Below, piece by piece: positions 34,503-45,076 of a stretch of DNA of 64,000 nucleotides. The stretch is from Huiozyma naganishii CBS 8797 (taxonomy: Eukaryota > Ascomycota > Saccharomycetes > Saccharomycetales > Saccharomycetaceae), in the NCBI RefSeq assembly GCF_000348985.1, contig NC_035928.1, forward strand, positions 716,221 to 780,220. Direction: 5' to 3'. How positions within the stretch are numbered: the first letter of the stretch is position 1; each line of letters starts with the position of its first letter. Under the pieces are notes generated by a model. It did not search any database and was not told the origin of the DNA. It saw only the letters and a program-made list of their open reading frames with translations. A program made the translations under genes and the position numbers.

Positions 34503-36257
34503 ATGGTTACTGAGGAAAAGCTAACTCAAGATGAGATTGCTCAGCAGAATATGACAGTTGGTGGGAACAACGCCTTCCACAACTACTTGAACGATTTTGC
34601 CCACATCGAGGACCCCTTAGAGAGAAGACGTTTGGCGTTGGAAAAGATCGATCAGACACATTTCGGTTGGTTACAAGTCCGCACCATCCTTATCGCCGGT
34701 GTTGGGTTTTTAACAGATTCGTACGATATCTTTGCCATCAACTTGGGTGTCTCCATGATGGCCTACGTGTTCTGGTACGGGAACATGCCTTCCTCCACAC
34801 AAACTTTGCTAAAGGTGTCCACATCCGTCGGCACAGTCATCGGTCAGGTCGGTTTCGGGACTCTAGCGGATGTGGTCGGCAGGAAAAAAATCTACGGGAC
34901 TGAACTGATCGTCATGATCGTCTGTACCATCTTCCAATGCACCACCGGTGGCGCTCCAGGTGTCAGCTTTGTCGCTGTCTTGACCTTCTACAGAATCATA
35001 ATGGGGATCGGTATCGGTGGGGACTACCCGCTATCTTCCATCATCACAGCTGAATTTTCCACAACGAAATGGAGAGGCGCTATCATGGCCGCCGTGTTCG
35101 CCAACCAAGCGTTCGGCCAGATCGCTGCAGGTATTGTCGCTTTGATCGTCATTGCTGCCTACAAGAGCGAACTGATTGCCGCTGAAACGGGTGCCATGTG
35201 TGGACCAGTGTGTCAGAAGGCTTGTGACCAAATGTGGAGAATCCTCGTCGGTTTCGGTGCCATCCCAGGTCTGATCGCACTTTACTACAGATTGACCATC
35301 CCTGAATCCCCCAGATACGCTCTAGATGTCGACGCTGAACTAGACAGCGTCCACGTCCAACGGGTCCACGCGACAGATGGCAAAAACGTCGATTCTATCG
35401 TCACGGACAGAACCTCCGTCGGTGGCGGCACCGCGTTTACCAACACGGAAACGGAAGACTACCAGCCACCAAAGGCCTCCTTCAAAGATTTCTGCCACCA
35501 TTTCGGTCAATGGAAGTACGGGAAGATCTTACTCGGTACCGCTGGTTGTTGGTTCGCGCTGGACGTGGCCTTCTACGGGTTGTCTCTAAACACTGCTGTC
35601 ATCCTGCAAACAATCGGCTACGCTGGCTCCAAAAACGTGTACCACAAATTGTACAACTCTGCTGTCGGTAACCTGATTTTGATCTGCGCAGGATCCCTAC
35701 CAGGTTACTGGGCTTCTGTCTTCACAATCGACATCATCGGCAGAAAACCAATCCAACTGTTTGGGTTTTTCATCTTGACCGTTCTGTTCTGTGTCATTGG
35801 GTTTGCATACCACAGGATCACGGACCATGGGTTGCTCGGCTTATACATTGTCTGCCAGTTTTTCCAGAATTTCGGTCCAAACGTTACCACTTTCATCATC
35901 CCAGGTGAGGTCTTCCCAACCAGATACAGATCCACCGCACACGGTATCTCAGCCGCGTGTGGTAAAATCGGTGCCATCATTGCCCAGACCGCCCTTGGTA
36001 CGCTGATCAACCACCACTGTGCCCGTGACGGCAAGAAGGAGAACTGTTGGTTGCCCCACGTGATGGAAATCTTTGCCCTGTTTATGCTGCTCGGTTTGTG
36101 CCTCACTTTCCTGATCCCAGAGACGAAGAGAATGACTTTGGAAGAGATCAGCGAGAAATACCACGACGAGGTCGACCCTTCAAAGTATGCCCGCGCCAAC
36201 CACAACCAGACCACCACCGTCTCCACCAGCGATTCAATGAGGGAGGAAACCGTCTAA
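34503..36257 (+). CDS. PHO84: Pho84, high-affinity phosphate:H+ symporter
   Basis: 584 residues (587 in S. cerevisiae). It is a plasma-membrane MFS transporter that takes up phosphate (also manganese complexes) with protons and signals to PKA. Twelve membrane helices can be traced around a large central loop (about 265-330). Signatures: GFLTDSYDIFAINLGV in helix 1, FGTLADVVGRKKIYG in the first loop, the phosphate-permease block GIGIGGDYPLSSIITAEFS, and IIPGEVFPTRYRSTAHGISA. The C-terminal tail is polar and Thr-rich. Codon use is strongly biased to C-ending codons, suggesting high expression. Pho4-type sites lie upstream. Confidence 0.98.
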   Translation: MVTEEKLTQDEIAQQNMTVGGNNAFHNYLNDFAHIEDPLERRRLALEKIDQTHFGWLQVRTILIAGVGFLTDSYDIFAINLGVSMMAYVFWYGNMPSSTQTLLKVSTSVGTVIGQVGFGTLADVVGRKKIYGTELIVMIVCTIFQCTTGGAPGVSFVAVLTFYRIIMGIGIGGDYPLSSIITAEFSTTKWRGAIMAAVFANQAFGQIAAGIVALIVIAAYKSELIAAETGAMCGPVCQKACDQMWRILVGFGAIPGLIALYYRLTIPESPRYALDVDAELDSVHVQRVHATDGKNVDSIVTDRTSVGGGTAFTNTETEDYQPPKASFKDFCHHFGQWKYGKILLGTAGCWFALDVAFYGLSLNTAVILQTIGYAGSKNVYHKLYNSAVGNLILICAGSLPGYWASVFTIDIIGRKPIQLFGFFILTVLFCVIGFAYHRITDHGLLGLYIVCQFFQNFGPNVTTFIIPGEVFPTRYRSTAHGISAACGKIGAIIAQTALGTLINHHCARDGKKENCWLPHVMEIFALFMLLGLCLTFLIPETKRMTLEEISEKYHDEVDPSKYARANHNQTTTVSTSDSMREETV

Positions 36258-36771
36258 ACCGGGAGGTACAGCCTCCTCATGCACACACAACCGTGAACCC
36301 CGTCATCATGCCAATAATCTATCATTATACTCTACATAACTACGTTTTATAATCTCCGATACATATACCATTGAGTCAAGATAAAAAATAACAAACTGTA
36401 CAATATTCATTCATCATCTCTCGCCCTCTCTCCCTCTCTCCCAGCCCCAGGGCTCGTTGCTCAGGGCATCGACACCTCATCGTCTGCCCATCACCTGGAC
36501 CAACGTCTTTAGCGTCACTTTTGCCCAAAGAGGAAATAGTTTCAGAATCTTGCCGAAACGGGAAATAAATAACAAACCGAGAGAAAAGGAAAAAAACAAG
36601 AAAAACAAAAAAAAATAAAATAGAATCAAAACAACAAAGAACGTGTGTGTGTGTATCTGAGGGAGGAGGCGAAGAGATTACTGACAGCACATCGTTGACT
36701 AGAGGAGAAACAACAGCAGCAGCTTCTTTTCACCACCTCTAGCATACTACTAGTACATATCGATCTTCGAG
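36258..36771. promoter_or_regulatory. PHO84 terminator and alpha-tubulin promoter
   Basis: 514 bases. Two boxes similar to the GTR1 ones lie 236-248 and 207-219 bases before the tubulin start: CCCAAAGAGGAAA (36524-36536), close to the Mcm1-dependent early cell-cycle box, and CCGAAACGGGAAA (36553-36565). A pyrimidine-rich CT tract lies at 36417-36440 and an A-rich tract at 36585-36620. Confidence 0.5.
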
Positions 36772-38115
36772 ATGAGAGAAGTTATCAGTGTCAATGTCGG
36801 ACAGGCCGGTTGCCAGATCGGGAACGCGTGTTGGGAGTTGTACTCTTTGGAGCACGGGATCAGGCCGGACGGTTACTTGCAAGACGGGTTGGATAGGCCC
36901 AAGGGCGGGGAGGAAGGATTCTCCACGTTTTTCTACGAGACTGGGAGCGGGAAGTACGTGCCCCGTGCCATCTACGTCGACTTGGAGCCCAACGTGATCG
37001 ATGAGGTGCGGAACGGTGCTTACAAGGATTTCTTCCACCCAGAACAATTGATCAGTGGCAAAGAGGACGCGGCCAACAACTACGCGAGGGGTCACTACAC
37101 AGTTGGGTCGCAGATCCTTGACGAGGTCTCTGACAGGATCAGGAGGATGGCTGACCAGTGTGACGGTTTACAAGGGTTTCTGTTTACGCACTCGCTAGGT
37201 GGGGGGACCGGTTCCGGCTTTGGATCCTTGCTGCTCGAGGAGCTCTCTGAAAACTACGGTAAGAAGTCCAAGCTCGAGTTTGCTGTCTACCCAGCACCAC
37301 AGGTGTCTACGTCCGTCGTGGAGCCTTACAACACCGTCCTATCAACACACTCCACTCTAGAAAACTCTGACTGTACTTTCATGCTGGATAATGAAGCCAT
37401 TTACGACATGTGCACCAAGAGGCTCGGAATTGCGAGACCCAGCTTTGCTCACCTGAATAACCTAATTGCCCAAGTCGTGTCCTCCGTGACCGCATCGCTG
37501 AGATTCGACGGTTCGTTGAACGTCGATTTGAACGAGTTCCAAACCAACCTGGTCCCATACCCAAGAATCCACTTCCCATTGGTCTCTTATGCTCCATTCG
37601 TCTCCAAGAACAGGGCAAACCACGAGTCTAACACGGTCTCCGAGATCACAAACGCGTGCTTCGAGCCAGGTAACCAAATGGTGAAATGTAACCCAGCTAA
37701 CGGTAAATACATGGCCTCCTGTCTACTGTACAGGGGTGACATCGTCACAAAGGATGTACAAAGCGCCGTTTCCCAAGTGAAGAATAAAAAAGTCGTCCAA
37801 ATGGTGGACTGGTGTCCTACAGGTTTCAAGATCGGTATCTGCTACGAACCTCCCACTGCTACACCAGACTCGCAGTTGGCAGACGTCCAAAGGGCGGTTT
37901 GCATGCTGGCAAACACGACATCCATTGCTGATGCCTGGAAGAGAATCGATGAGAAATTCGATCTTATGTACGCCAAGAGAGCGTTCGTCCACTGGTACGT
38001 TGGTGAAGGTATGGAGGAAGGTGAATTTACCGAGGCAAGAGAGGACTTGGCGGCGTTGGAAAGAGACTATATCGAGGTCGGGAGAGACTCCTTCGTCGAC
38101 GACGAGGAGTTCTGA
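36772..38115 (+). CDS. TUB3: Alpha-tubulin (TUB1/TUB3)
   Basis: 447 residues, typical for alpha-tubulin. It pairs with beta-tubulin to form microtubules of spindle and cytoplasm. Visible: the N-terminal [15 protein letters not shown], the GTP loop GGGTGSG near residue 144, the catalytic-loop region [19 protein letters not shown] containing the Glu that hydrolyses beta-bound GTP, and the acidic tail ending DDEEF. S. cerevisiae TUB1 and TUB3 have an intron after about codon 9; here the codons run straight through, so the intron is missing. Symbol by synteny with YML124C; there may be another alpha-tubulin elsewhere, so TUB1 is equally possible in function. Confidence 0.95.
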   Translation: MREVISVNVGQAGCQIGNACWELYSLEHGIRPDGYLQDGLDRPKGGEEGFSTFFYETGSGKYVPRAIYVDLEPNVIDEVRNGAYKDFFHPEQLISGKEDAANNYARGHYTVGSQILDEVSDRIRRMADQCDGLQGFLFTHSLGGGTGSGFGSLLLEELSENYGKKSKLEFAVYPAPQVSTSVVEPYNTVLSTHSTLENSDCTFMLDNEAIYDMCTKRLGIARPSFAHLNNLIAQVVSSVTASLRFDGSLNVDLNEFQTNLVPYPRIHFPLVSYAPFVSKNRANHESNTVSEITNACFEPGNQMVKCNPANGKYMASCLLYRGDIVTKDVQSAVSQVKNKKVVQMVDWCPTGFKIGICYEPPTATPDSQLADVQRAVCMLANTTSIADAWKRIDEKFDLMYAKRAFVHWYVGEGMEEGEFTEAREDLAALERDYIEVGRDSFVDDEEF

Positions 38116-38455
38116 TCGTCCTCAAACATGCGCTTCCTTAAGAAAGAAAAAAAAATCCAACGTGCACGTCCTGATATACATATATATATATACATATATA
38201 CGTATGTGCATGCGTGTATGTTGGCAGCCTCTGCTTTTTTTACCTATAAACCATTCTCATCTTACTCGTTTGGTATACCTCTTTGGTGAATTGTGAACAT
38301 TAGCGGAAAAAAAACTCACACCGTAAAAGAGTGAAAAATTCACTCGATGAGAAGCAGGAAAGTTTGTTCTCTCTGTGTTGTGGCAACTTGAGTGCTTCTT
38401 GATTAGTCTGCACAATCACTTGATACATTCCCAAGCTAATAGCACAACCCAAAAT
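38116..38455. other. Intergenic: tubulin terminator, PGA3 promoter
   Basis: 340 bases. An alternating purine-pyrimidine TA/TG tract lies at 38174-38220, and A-rich stretches follow. No gene or distinct factor site was recognised. Confidence 0.5.
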
Positions 38456-39409
38456 ATGTCAGACTCAGTGGAGGAAGACCCCAGAGAAAACATCTTGAAT
38501 GAGCCTCTACATGGTATTGTCATTCCAAGTGCCCTCTTTATAGTAGGTGTCATTATTTTGACCGTGATGTCTGGCGATTACAGGGTATTGTTTGGATTGC
38601 TGATCCTGTTTGCTGTTGTGTTGGTCAGATGGACCAGTGCATATTCTCGCAGAAGATCGCTCTTCACGGACCGTTGGACGGCTTTGGAATTGGTCGATCA
38701 AACACTGATTTCCAAGAACGCGGCCATCTACCGTTTCAAGCTGAAAACCCATTTAGAGTCCCTGGATATCCCTGCTGGTCACCACGTTGCCGTCAGAATT
38801 CCAATTGGTGGCAAAGACGAGATAAGATTTTACAACCCAATCAATCCAAAGATTGACCAAGGCCATTTGGATATTATTGTGAAATCGTACCAAGACGGGA
38901 AAGTATCGAAATATTTTGCTGGTTTGCAACCCGGTGCCACTGTGGACTTTAAGGGCCCAATTGGTATTATGAATTACGCTCCAAACTCCTCAAAAGAATT
39001 CGGAATGGTCGTTGCTGGCTCCGGTATTACTCCAGCGTTACAGATTTTGAATGAAATTGTTACCGTTCCAGAGGACTTGACCAAAGTGTCGCTAATATAT
39101 GCGAACGATACGGAAAACGATATCTTGTTGAAGGATGAACTTGACGAAATGGCCGAAAAATATCCCTACTTTCAAATCCACTATGTGGTGCGTAACCCAT
39201 CCGAGCAGTGGACTGGAGATACTGGCGTTGTCACCAAGGAGCAGTTGGAGAAATATCTCCCTGTTGCAACTGATGAGAATAGACTAATGATATGTGGTCC
39301 AGAAGTCATGAAAGACATGGTTTTACGCCATGCCGTTGCTCTTGGCTGGAAACACAATGTCACGAATGCTAACTCATCCAACGGTGACGATCAAGTTTTC
39401 GTATTCTAA
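38456..39409 (+). CDS. PGA3: Pga3-like NADH-cytochrome b5 reductase family protein
   Basis: 317 residues (312 in S. cerevisiae). It is a membrane-anchored flavoprotein of the ER and plasma membrane, related to cytochrome b5 reductase Cbr1. Two hydrophobic segments lie at about 20-60 (IVIPSALFIVGVIILTVM; YRVLFGLLILFAVVLV). FAD-binding strands follow; the usual RxYS/T motif reads RFYNP, as in other Pga3 proteins. The NADH half has GSGITPALQILNEI, and CGPEVMKDMV near the end. The chain closes with an aromatic residue (QVFVF), as the family requires. The open frame extends 27 codons further, but MSDSVEEDPRENI is taken as the start because it follows a normal A-rich leader. Confidence 0.93.
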   Translation: MSDSVEEDPRENILNEPLHGIVIPSALFIVGVIILTVMSGDYRVLFGLLILFAVVLVRWTSAYSRRRSLFTDRWTALELVDQTLISKNAAIYRFKLKTHLESLDIPAGHHVAVRIPIGGKDEIRFYNPINPKIDQGHLDIIVKSYQDGKVSKYFAGLQPGATVDFKGPIGIMNYAPNSSKEFGMVVAGSGITPALQILNEIVTVPEDLTKVSLIYANDTENDILLKDELDEMAEKYPYFQIHYVVRNPSEQWTGDTGVVTKEQLEKYLPVATDENRLMICGPEVMKDMVLRHAVALGWKHNVTNANSSNGDDQVFVF

Positions 39410-40766
39410 CTCAAATCGTTATGGAAGTAGGGGCAACCTATAGTTTTACTTTAAGGAACGGCTCCTGTAAAAGAAAAACTCGTTTATTTGTAGTAGCATA
39501 TGTATATTAAGAGACTGCGGGTTCAATGTAACTGTTGACTCCGCTTAGATATGAATAGCGAACAATACAAACCTAACCAAACTTCACATTTGTGGCGGCA
39601 TGCAGCTTTGTAATAACAGGGTGTTAAGAAGGTGTACTAAAAGATCAATATTATTTTATAAACGTTCGGAGCATAACTCAAAAAGATCAATCCGGGGTGT
39701 TAGTGGGGATCCCAAAAGGTCAGCTAAGGATGTACACAAATATTGTAGTAGCGCATCATGAGGTATTGTCCCAAAGCGGGGAAAACCAAGAACTTGTGAG
39801 GATAAATTGGGAACTCCCTTTGGGAATGGACTCATGCCCCGATTCCCTTTCAATTACAGCACTGTGAACTATTATAAACCCGACATGTGAGTATACGAAC
39901 TTGAGACATGCGAATGGCCTGTTATCCGGAACATATATAAACCTCAAGGTATCTGATCCGACATCTTTCAAGACCGTCTCTGAATCCAGGACCCAACGAA
40001 GAAACCAGTCTTAAACAAGCAAGCACAACTGTTACAGCTACATACTTTACGTATACGGCGTAAATACACAATATCAGAGTCCTTATACACTTTACTCAAT
40101 CACAACTTGCTTTAACTCTCACAGAATTCTGAATTAAACTAAAGCCGCCCTTCGTTTTTTATCCTTTTGTATAAAATACTTTTTTATGAGCATTTGGGAT
40201 TCTAAGTAAAAATTTCTTGGGAAAATATAATATTTTTTGATTAAAGTAAAAAGAGTCATTACTTTCAGGCAATGAGTTACAAGCCGCATTAGGCAGTTTA
40301 AGGTCGAATTACATTATAATTGTATAACTATGTATACACGTCCTTTAGTAAAAGAACTTAGAAACTATCACTTTTATTTTCTTAGCTTTTTTTGATTTGG
40401 AAACTTTAGATATGGTGGCGCCATCTTTTGTAGCAGTTCCATCAACCATTATTCAAATTGGTGTACTGGCAAAACAGGGGAACCACTTTTATACTGTAAC
40501 TTCTATTCTCTATTGCATTGGTTTTGATATTTTCCCTATTTCGCAATCTTTATAGACAAAATCTAATACGCTGTATCTGTTCTTCTCCATTTAACAACCA
40601 TAAAGAAGCAACCAATTGCATAAGCTTGTTCTGAAAAATTTATATGTCAACTACTCACTTACCACGACATTATAAAGTAACTTATCCAGTAGCATCAGAC
40701 TCCTGGCTCACACACCACGATAAAACAAAAAAAATAATTACAACTACACATTATAAAGTATTATGT
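39410..40766. other. 1.36 kb gap between convergent genes; ERG13 absent
   Basis: PGA3 and RSC9 point towards each other, so no promoter is needed here, yet the gap is 1357 bases. ERG13 (YML126C) occupies this place in S. cerevisiae, and no HMG-CoA synthase sequence remains. What is seen looks promoter-like: CCCAAAGCGGGGAAAA (39770-39785), TATATAAA at 39935-39942, then an A/C-rich leader-like stretch with no long ORF after it. One 34-codon ORF lies on the minus strand at 40345-40449. No tRNA or snoRNA was recognised. Confidence 0.6.
40345..40449 (-). CDS. Possible 34-residue ORF, Lys-rich
   Basis: A short ORF of 34 codons, beginning MVDGTATKDGATISKVSKSK and followed by a Lys-rich stretch and FFY at the end. 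TATAAAA (minus strand, 40487-40493) lies about 40 bases upstream of the ATG, and a CCCCT element lies between them. No family is recognised. Its size makes chance quite possible; it is listed because it is the best coding candidate in the gap. Confidence 0.2.
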   Translation of the reverse strand: MVDGTATKDGATISKVSKSKKAKKIKVIVSKFFY

Positions 40767-42635
40767 CTATAGGGTCGGAGTATTTTCCATATATTCAGAC
40801 AGTGCTGCACTTAATGGAGGTATATCCGCTAATTGATGTACGATCAGAGGTTTAATGGCCTGACATACTTCCATGCCTGCACCTTTCGTGTCGTTTGATA
40901 TTAAACATAGGAAAGTTGCAGCAGCATTGGATACATCCGACAGCTGTGTTGGGAACTTTATTTCAGGTAACGTTTCTTGGCGTGATTCTTTGATTTGACT
41001 TGTACCCCCAATAAACTTTGATTGTATCCCAGTCAGGGTTGTCCTGGATGCGGATTCCCCCTCTTCAATGCTTATTGGTTTAGATCTTGGCTGGATACCT
41101 CTAATAACGAACCTTTTCTTTCCTGTTGCCGGGTCTAAGATAACCATAGCCGAGGCGTGAGTAAATGCATTCGAAACATTTTTTATAAACTCCACGGCGG
41201 GCAACATCTTCCTACTGGTCTCTCTAACAGCAGAGCCAAATTTGGATTCGTAGCCCTTCCATAAAGCAATTTGGGTCACCTCTGCCCCCTGGACGGGTTC
41301 AAAACAGCATCTGAGCCAGGCAGTCGACCTGGCAGGTTCCTCTAACCATAACAGCTTCGTGAATAGCTGCTGGTCCAATGCTGGTGCCTCTGTTGGCGCT
41401 GGTGGCCTCAATCTTTTCACTAGTCTTATTGGGGTATTGTCAAAGCTCTTATATTGCGGGACCCTAACGTTATAGCTTAAGAGTCTAGGTAGCACAGTAC
41501 CAAAAATAGTGAACCGTTCCCTATCTCTAAACAATTCTGTGATTCTTCTATTCCCTGGGAGTATAAATTGGTACAGAAAATCGAAGGACGCTGTTATTAG
41601 CTCAGAATCGTTTTCAATCAGCAACTGTGCGACAATAAGCGTAAGAGTCCGTTGGTCCAAGTTGTCCGCTGCACTCTCCTCGTCTTCCTTAGACCTAACT
41701 AGCAGTCTGGATAGCGATCTCAGGATTGAAATGACCATGTATCTGTCCTTTGTCCATTTCAGCAATGAGACCAGCGTTTGAAAAAACGGATCATCCTTCC
41801 GTGCTGGTGCAATGTACGACGAGACTGCCTCCATGAGATCCAAAGTGTAGTGAATCAATTCGTTGAAATATGCGTTGTTTGGTTGGAAGACTTCCCATCT
41901 ATCGCTAGAGTTAGCGTTAATATGAGATTCGTATTTCATCAGGACAAACAGCATGAAATCTTTGATGTCTCTATCCTTGACCAAGATCTGAATGCAATCC
42001 GTGTCCTGAGCGAGGTTCCTTATAATCAGTAGACTGTTCAACCCAGTCTGTAACTTGCTCAAGATCACTTTGTCGTTACCTATTGGGTCCTTGAAAGTCT
42101 CAATAACGGGTTTCAAATCCACTATCATTTTCTTGAACAGAGGCAGCAAATGTGGCATATTTTTGAAGCCAATCATGTACGGAGCTTTATTACTGTACGT
42201 GAGGTACTTCTTTAGAGCCCAACTCACCTCCTCTGGGATCCCACTCACGAGAGCCATCTCCATCCTCTTAAGATCGTCTATCCCCCTAGACGTCTCCTTG
42301 GGTAAATTCTGGAAGACGTTCAAGTTCGCCAGGGAGTACTGGATGGAAAACTTGTTACCGTTCCCGATTCCGATGTTGGACGCGCCGCCCGCAGAGTTGC
42401 CGCCGCTTACACTGGACCCGCCTAGGACACCATTGGGTTGACCCGCTGTACCGTTAATGGTGGCCAACGCGGACCCGCTCGACTGCTCACGGGTCACTTT
42501 GATAGGGATGGCAGCGACGGACTGGAAGTCGCGGTCCGCCATGCCGGCTTCCCCCATCACCCGGGCCCCGTTCAGATCAAGCACCGATCCGCCAAGCTGG
42601 GTCAGCGGACTCCCGCTCTGACTGTTCACACTCAT
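40767..42635 (-). CDS. RSC9: Rsc9, subunit of the RSC chromatin remodeller
   Basis: 622 residues (581 in S. cerevisiae). Rsc9 is a subunit of the RSC nucleosome remodelling complex and helps its redistribution under stress and TORC1 inhibition. The N-terminal 110 residues are Gly/Ser/Asn-rich. An all-helical, armadillo-like body follows, with blocks such as [20 protein letters not shown] and [19 protein letters not shown]. Then comes [20 protein letters not shown], typical of Rsc9, and a C-terminal helical region. The start [13 protein letters not shown] is preferred to the longer open frame, which adds an unlikely hydrophobic, Cys-rich head. Position matches YML127W. Confidence 0.93.
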   Translation of the reverse strand: MSVNSQSGSPLTQLGGSVLDLNGARVMGEAGMADRDFQSVAAIPIKVTREQSSGSALATINGTAGQPNGVLGGSSVSGGNSAGGASNIGIGNGNKFSIQYSLANLNVFQNLPKETSRGIDDLKRMEMALVSGIPEEVSWALKKYLTYSNKAPYMIGFKNMPHLLPLFKKMIVDLKPVIETFKDPIGNDKVILSKLQTGLNSLLIIRNLAQDTDCIQILVKDRDIKDFMLFVLMKYESHINANSSDRWEVFQPNNAYFNELIHYTLDLMEAVSSYIAPARKDDPFFQTLVSLLKWTKDRYMVISILRSLSRLLVRSKEDEESAADNLDQRTLTLIVAQLLIENDSELITASFDFLYQFILPGNRRITELFRDRERFTIFGTVLPRLLSYNVRVPQYKSFDNTPIRLVKRLRPPAPTEAPALDQQLFTKLLWLEEPARSTAWLRCCFEPVQGAEVTQIALWKGYESKFGSAVRETSRKMLPAVEFIKNVSNAFTHASAMVILDPATGKKRFVIRGIQPRSKPISIEEGESASRTTLTGIQSKFIGGTSQIKESRQETLPEIKFPTQLSDVSNAAATFLCLISNDTKGAGMEVCQAIKPLIVHQLADIPPLSAALSEYMENTPTL

Positions 42636-43176
42636 CCCAAATTGCTCACACTGCGCGATCGGGGAAACGCAGAAGAAGTGAACCAGAGAGATCCACACCT
42701 CTTGCTGGTAAGATGGAGGGCAGCACTGTTCAATTTCATGATATTTTTCTTACCGACAAACCGAAAAAAAAAAGAACCAATCACATGACTATCCCGTGAC
42801 ACACTTGAAAACCGTCACGTGTTTGTATTTTGGTAACCTTTAGGGTGCTGTCATGTGAAAATCACTTGGCCTTTCTCTGTCACATGACTATCACGTTTTT
42901 ATCACGTGCTACGGTTTTTGTCACGTGACTGCTGCAGATTTTAGGGGAGATGACGCGACATTTCCCAAATTCCCCGAAGCGGTAATATTTGCTGTTTCTG
43001 AGCCCCTAAATTAGGGGACGCACAGGTGCGCGCTGCGGGGAATGTGACGTATAAAAGGACTTCTCTTGCGATCTCAGATTAGAAATGACATGAATCTTGG
43101 GACATCTGTGTCTCTTCTCTCTTCGCCTCTCCTTCAAGTGCCTTGTGACCAGGAAAAATATAGCAACCGAAGATAA
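42636..43176. promoter_or_regulatory. Divergent RSC9/MSC1 promoter with Cbf1-type cluster
   Basis: 541 bases between divergent genes. Five RTCACRTG octamers (Cbf1 sites, same as CDEI) lie at 42780, 42814, 42879, 42901 and 42920, the last being the full palindrome GTCACGTGAC. A related CATGTGAAAA, similar to the Ino2/Ino4 element, lies at 42852. CCCCTAAATTAGGGG (43001-43015) is a perfect 15-base inverted repeat, and TATAAAAGG lies at 43051. Confidence 0.75.
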
Positions 43177-44700
43177 ATGAAGTTGTTTAGTGTGCTTGCT
43201 GGTGGAGCTGTGCTGGCGCAGGTGTGCGTGGCGAAACAGAGTGTTTTCTCGTTTGAGAACTGGTCTCAGAAGGATCTCACGGATTATCTGCAGGACCACG
43301 CGGACAATTTGAAGGATATAGGGTCGATGTCGCTCGATGAGCTGAAGAAGGACGCCTTGCAGATGTGGGAGAAGAACGCCCAGCCCAAGCCCTGGTGGCA
43401 GGTGTGGAAGTCGGACGAGTGGTCTTTCCCTTGGACCTCCGCTGGCGGGGGGTCAAATCCAGTATCCTCCTGGCTGTTTGAGACGTGGTCCAAGGACGAA
43501 CTGCGCGATATGCTGGACTCCAATGGGATCAAAGCAAGTGCCACAGAGAGCAAGGACCAGCTGCTCAACGCCGTCAGGGAGAACTTCGACAAGATCGCCT
43601 CCAAAATGAAGATCTCAGGGCTGTACCCTTCGAACAACTTCTTTGACAAGTGGACTGCCGCGGATTTGAAGCAGTGGCTAGACAAGTTCAAGGTCCCTTA
43701 CGACGCCAAAATCGCCGACAAAAGAGACGAACTGCTGCACACAGTCAAGCAGAATATTTATCAGATGTCCTCGTTTTTGGAGCAAGAAAGATTGAACTTG
43801 CTAAAGTCCATTGACCTCACGGGTAAACAGCTATATGACAAGGCTGGTGAGCTAAAATCTGACGTCTTCGACGAGTGGTCCAACGCAGATATCGAAAAAT
43901 GGCTTCAGAGCCACGAGGTGCCCATCAAGGACAGACTCGTCTCGTCGCACGAGTACATGGTAGACTTGGCAAACGAGCACAAGGACTTGCTAAAGGACGA
44001 CATCAACTGGTACTTATCGGTCAGCAAAAGGAAGGTTTCCCCATTCTTGGAGAAGACCCCAGAGTACGCCTCCTACATGTGGGACACCTCTAAACAGTAC
44101 ATGGGCGACCTGTTGGAAAAGACCAAAGAGACAAAGGGTCAGGTTGACGACGTTATCAATGACACTTTCCTTGTCGGCATAGAAAGCTGGCCAAAGGACA
44201 GGTTGAAGAAGTTTTTGGACTACCGTGGTATCAAATACTCTTACTTTGCGACTAAGAAAGAGCTCGCGGACCTTGCTGTTGCCTACAGGAACAAACCACT
44301 AAAGGACTTGAAGCATTACATGAAGAGTGGATTGGACACAATGGGTGAAGCCAAGGACTGGGCCATGGAAAAGAGAGACGAGTTCATGGACTCGGAAGTC
44401 TACGATAACATGGCAAACCACTTGAAAAACTTGAACGAAAACGCGGGTAATATGAAGGACGACCTGGCCAACAGGTTAAGTGACGCCTTCAGCAACTGGT
44501 CCGCTGACGATCTAAAGGCATACCTTAACCAATTTGGCGTTCAAAGCGACTCATACTCGAAGGAAGACTTAGTCAACTTGGCAAAGGATAACACCCAATG
44601 GTTCTTTGGAGTCCCCACCAAACAACCTGTCTACAAAAAGATCGCCAATACCATTCAGGACTACGCGAAGAGAGGCTTGATGATGATATTCAATCGTTAG
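43177..44700 (+). CDS. MSC1: Msc1-like secretory/ER stress-type repeat protein
   Basis: 507 residues (513 in S. cerevisiae Msc1). MSC1 was named for a meiotic sister-chromatid recombination phenotype, but the protein is mitochondrial or endomembrane-associated with an unclear role. The N-terminus MKLFSVLAGGAVLAQVCVAK is a signal peptide. Six repeats of a helical DNA-stress-type motif can be aligned by eye, each beginning with Trp-Ser/Thr: FENWSQKDLTDYL, FETWSKDELRDML, FDKWTAADLKQWL, FDEWSNADIEKWL, IESWPKDRLKKFL and FSNWSADDLKAYL. Position matches YML128C. The start is the first ATG. Confidence 0.93.
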   Translation: MKLFSVLAGGAVLAQVCVAKQSVFSFENWSQKDLTDYLQDHADNLKDIGSMSLDELKKDALQMWEKNAQPKPWWQVWKSDEWSFPWTSAGGGSNPVSSWLFETWSKDELRDMLDSNGIKASATESKDQLLNAVRENFDKIASKMKISGLYPSNNFFDKWTAADLKQWLDKFKVPYDAKIADKRDELLHTVKQNIYQMSSFLEQERLNLLKSIDLTGKQLYDKAGELKSDVFDEWSNADIEKWLQSHEVPIKDRLVSSHEYMVDLANEHKDLLKDDINWYLSVSKRKVSPFLEKTPEYASYMWDTSKQYMGDLLEKTKETKGQVDDVINDTFLVGIESWPKDRLKKFLDYRGIKYSYFATKKELADLAVAYRNKPLKDLKHYMKSGLDTMGEAKDWAMEKRDEFMDSEVYDNMANHLKNLNENAGNMKDDLANRLSDAFSNWSADDLKAYLNQFGVQSDSYSKEDLVNLAKDNTQWFFGVPTKQPVYKKIANTIQDYAKRGLMMIFNR

Positions 44701-45076
44701 TTTGAGGACTATTTTTTGTAGCTCTAACCTTTTTTTCATTTTTATCTTATTCATTTCTCTTTCTATATTTCCTTTCTGTCTACTTTCCACGATCCTTCTT
44801 TAGTACCTCTTTTATAACTGAGTATATTCCATTTTATTCAAATGAGTATAAGTGTGCCCAATCATCCCAAGTTGAAATATCTCAACTGTATCCCGAACTA
44901 TGTCGCAACAATCTTTTGCTGCGAACGAGTTCAGCATGTTGCATTTTTTGAGAAAAAAAAATAAATCGACGAAAAGACGATTAAAAATGAAATCGTTATA
45001 TAATTCAATAAGTGAGTTGCAAACTCCTTGGGTTTTCTAAGAGGGGATCCATAGTCAACTGAACGCAAACTGCAAG
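44701..45076. other. Intergenic: MSC1 terminator, COX14 promoter
   Basis: 376 bases. T-rich termination-like sequence lies just after MSC1 (44710-44780), and an A-run at 44953-44962 precedes COX14. No gene recognised. Confidence 0.5.

Noticed and set aside
42780..42960. Possible point centromere (several CDEI-like RTCACRTG sites)
   Set aside because: No 80-90 base AT-rich CDEII and no CDEIII (TTCCGAA core) at the right distance. The cluster fits a promoter of two divergent genes.
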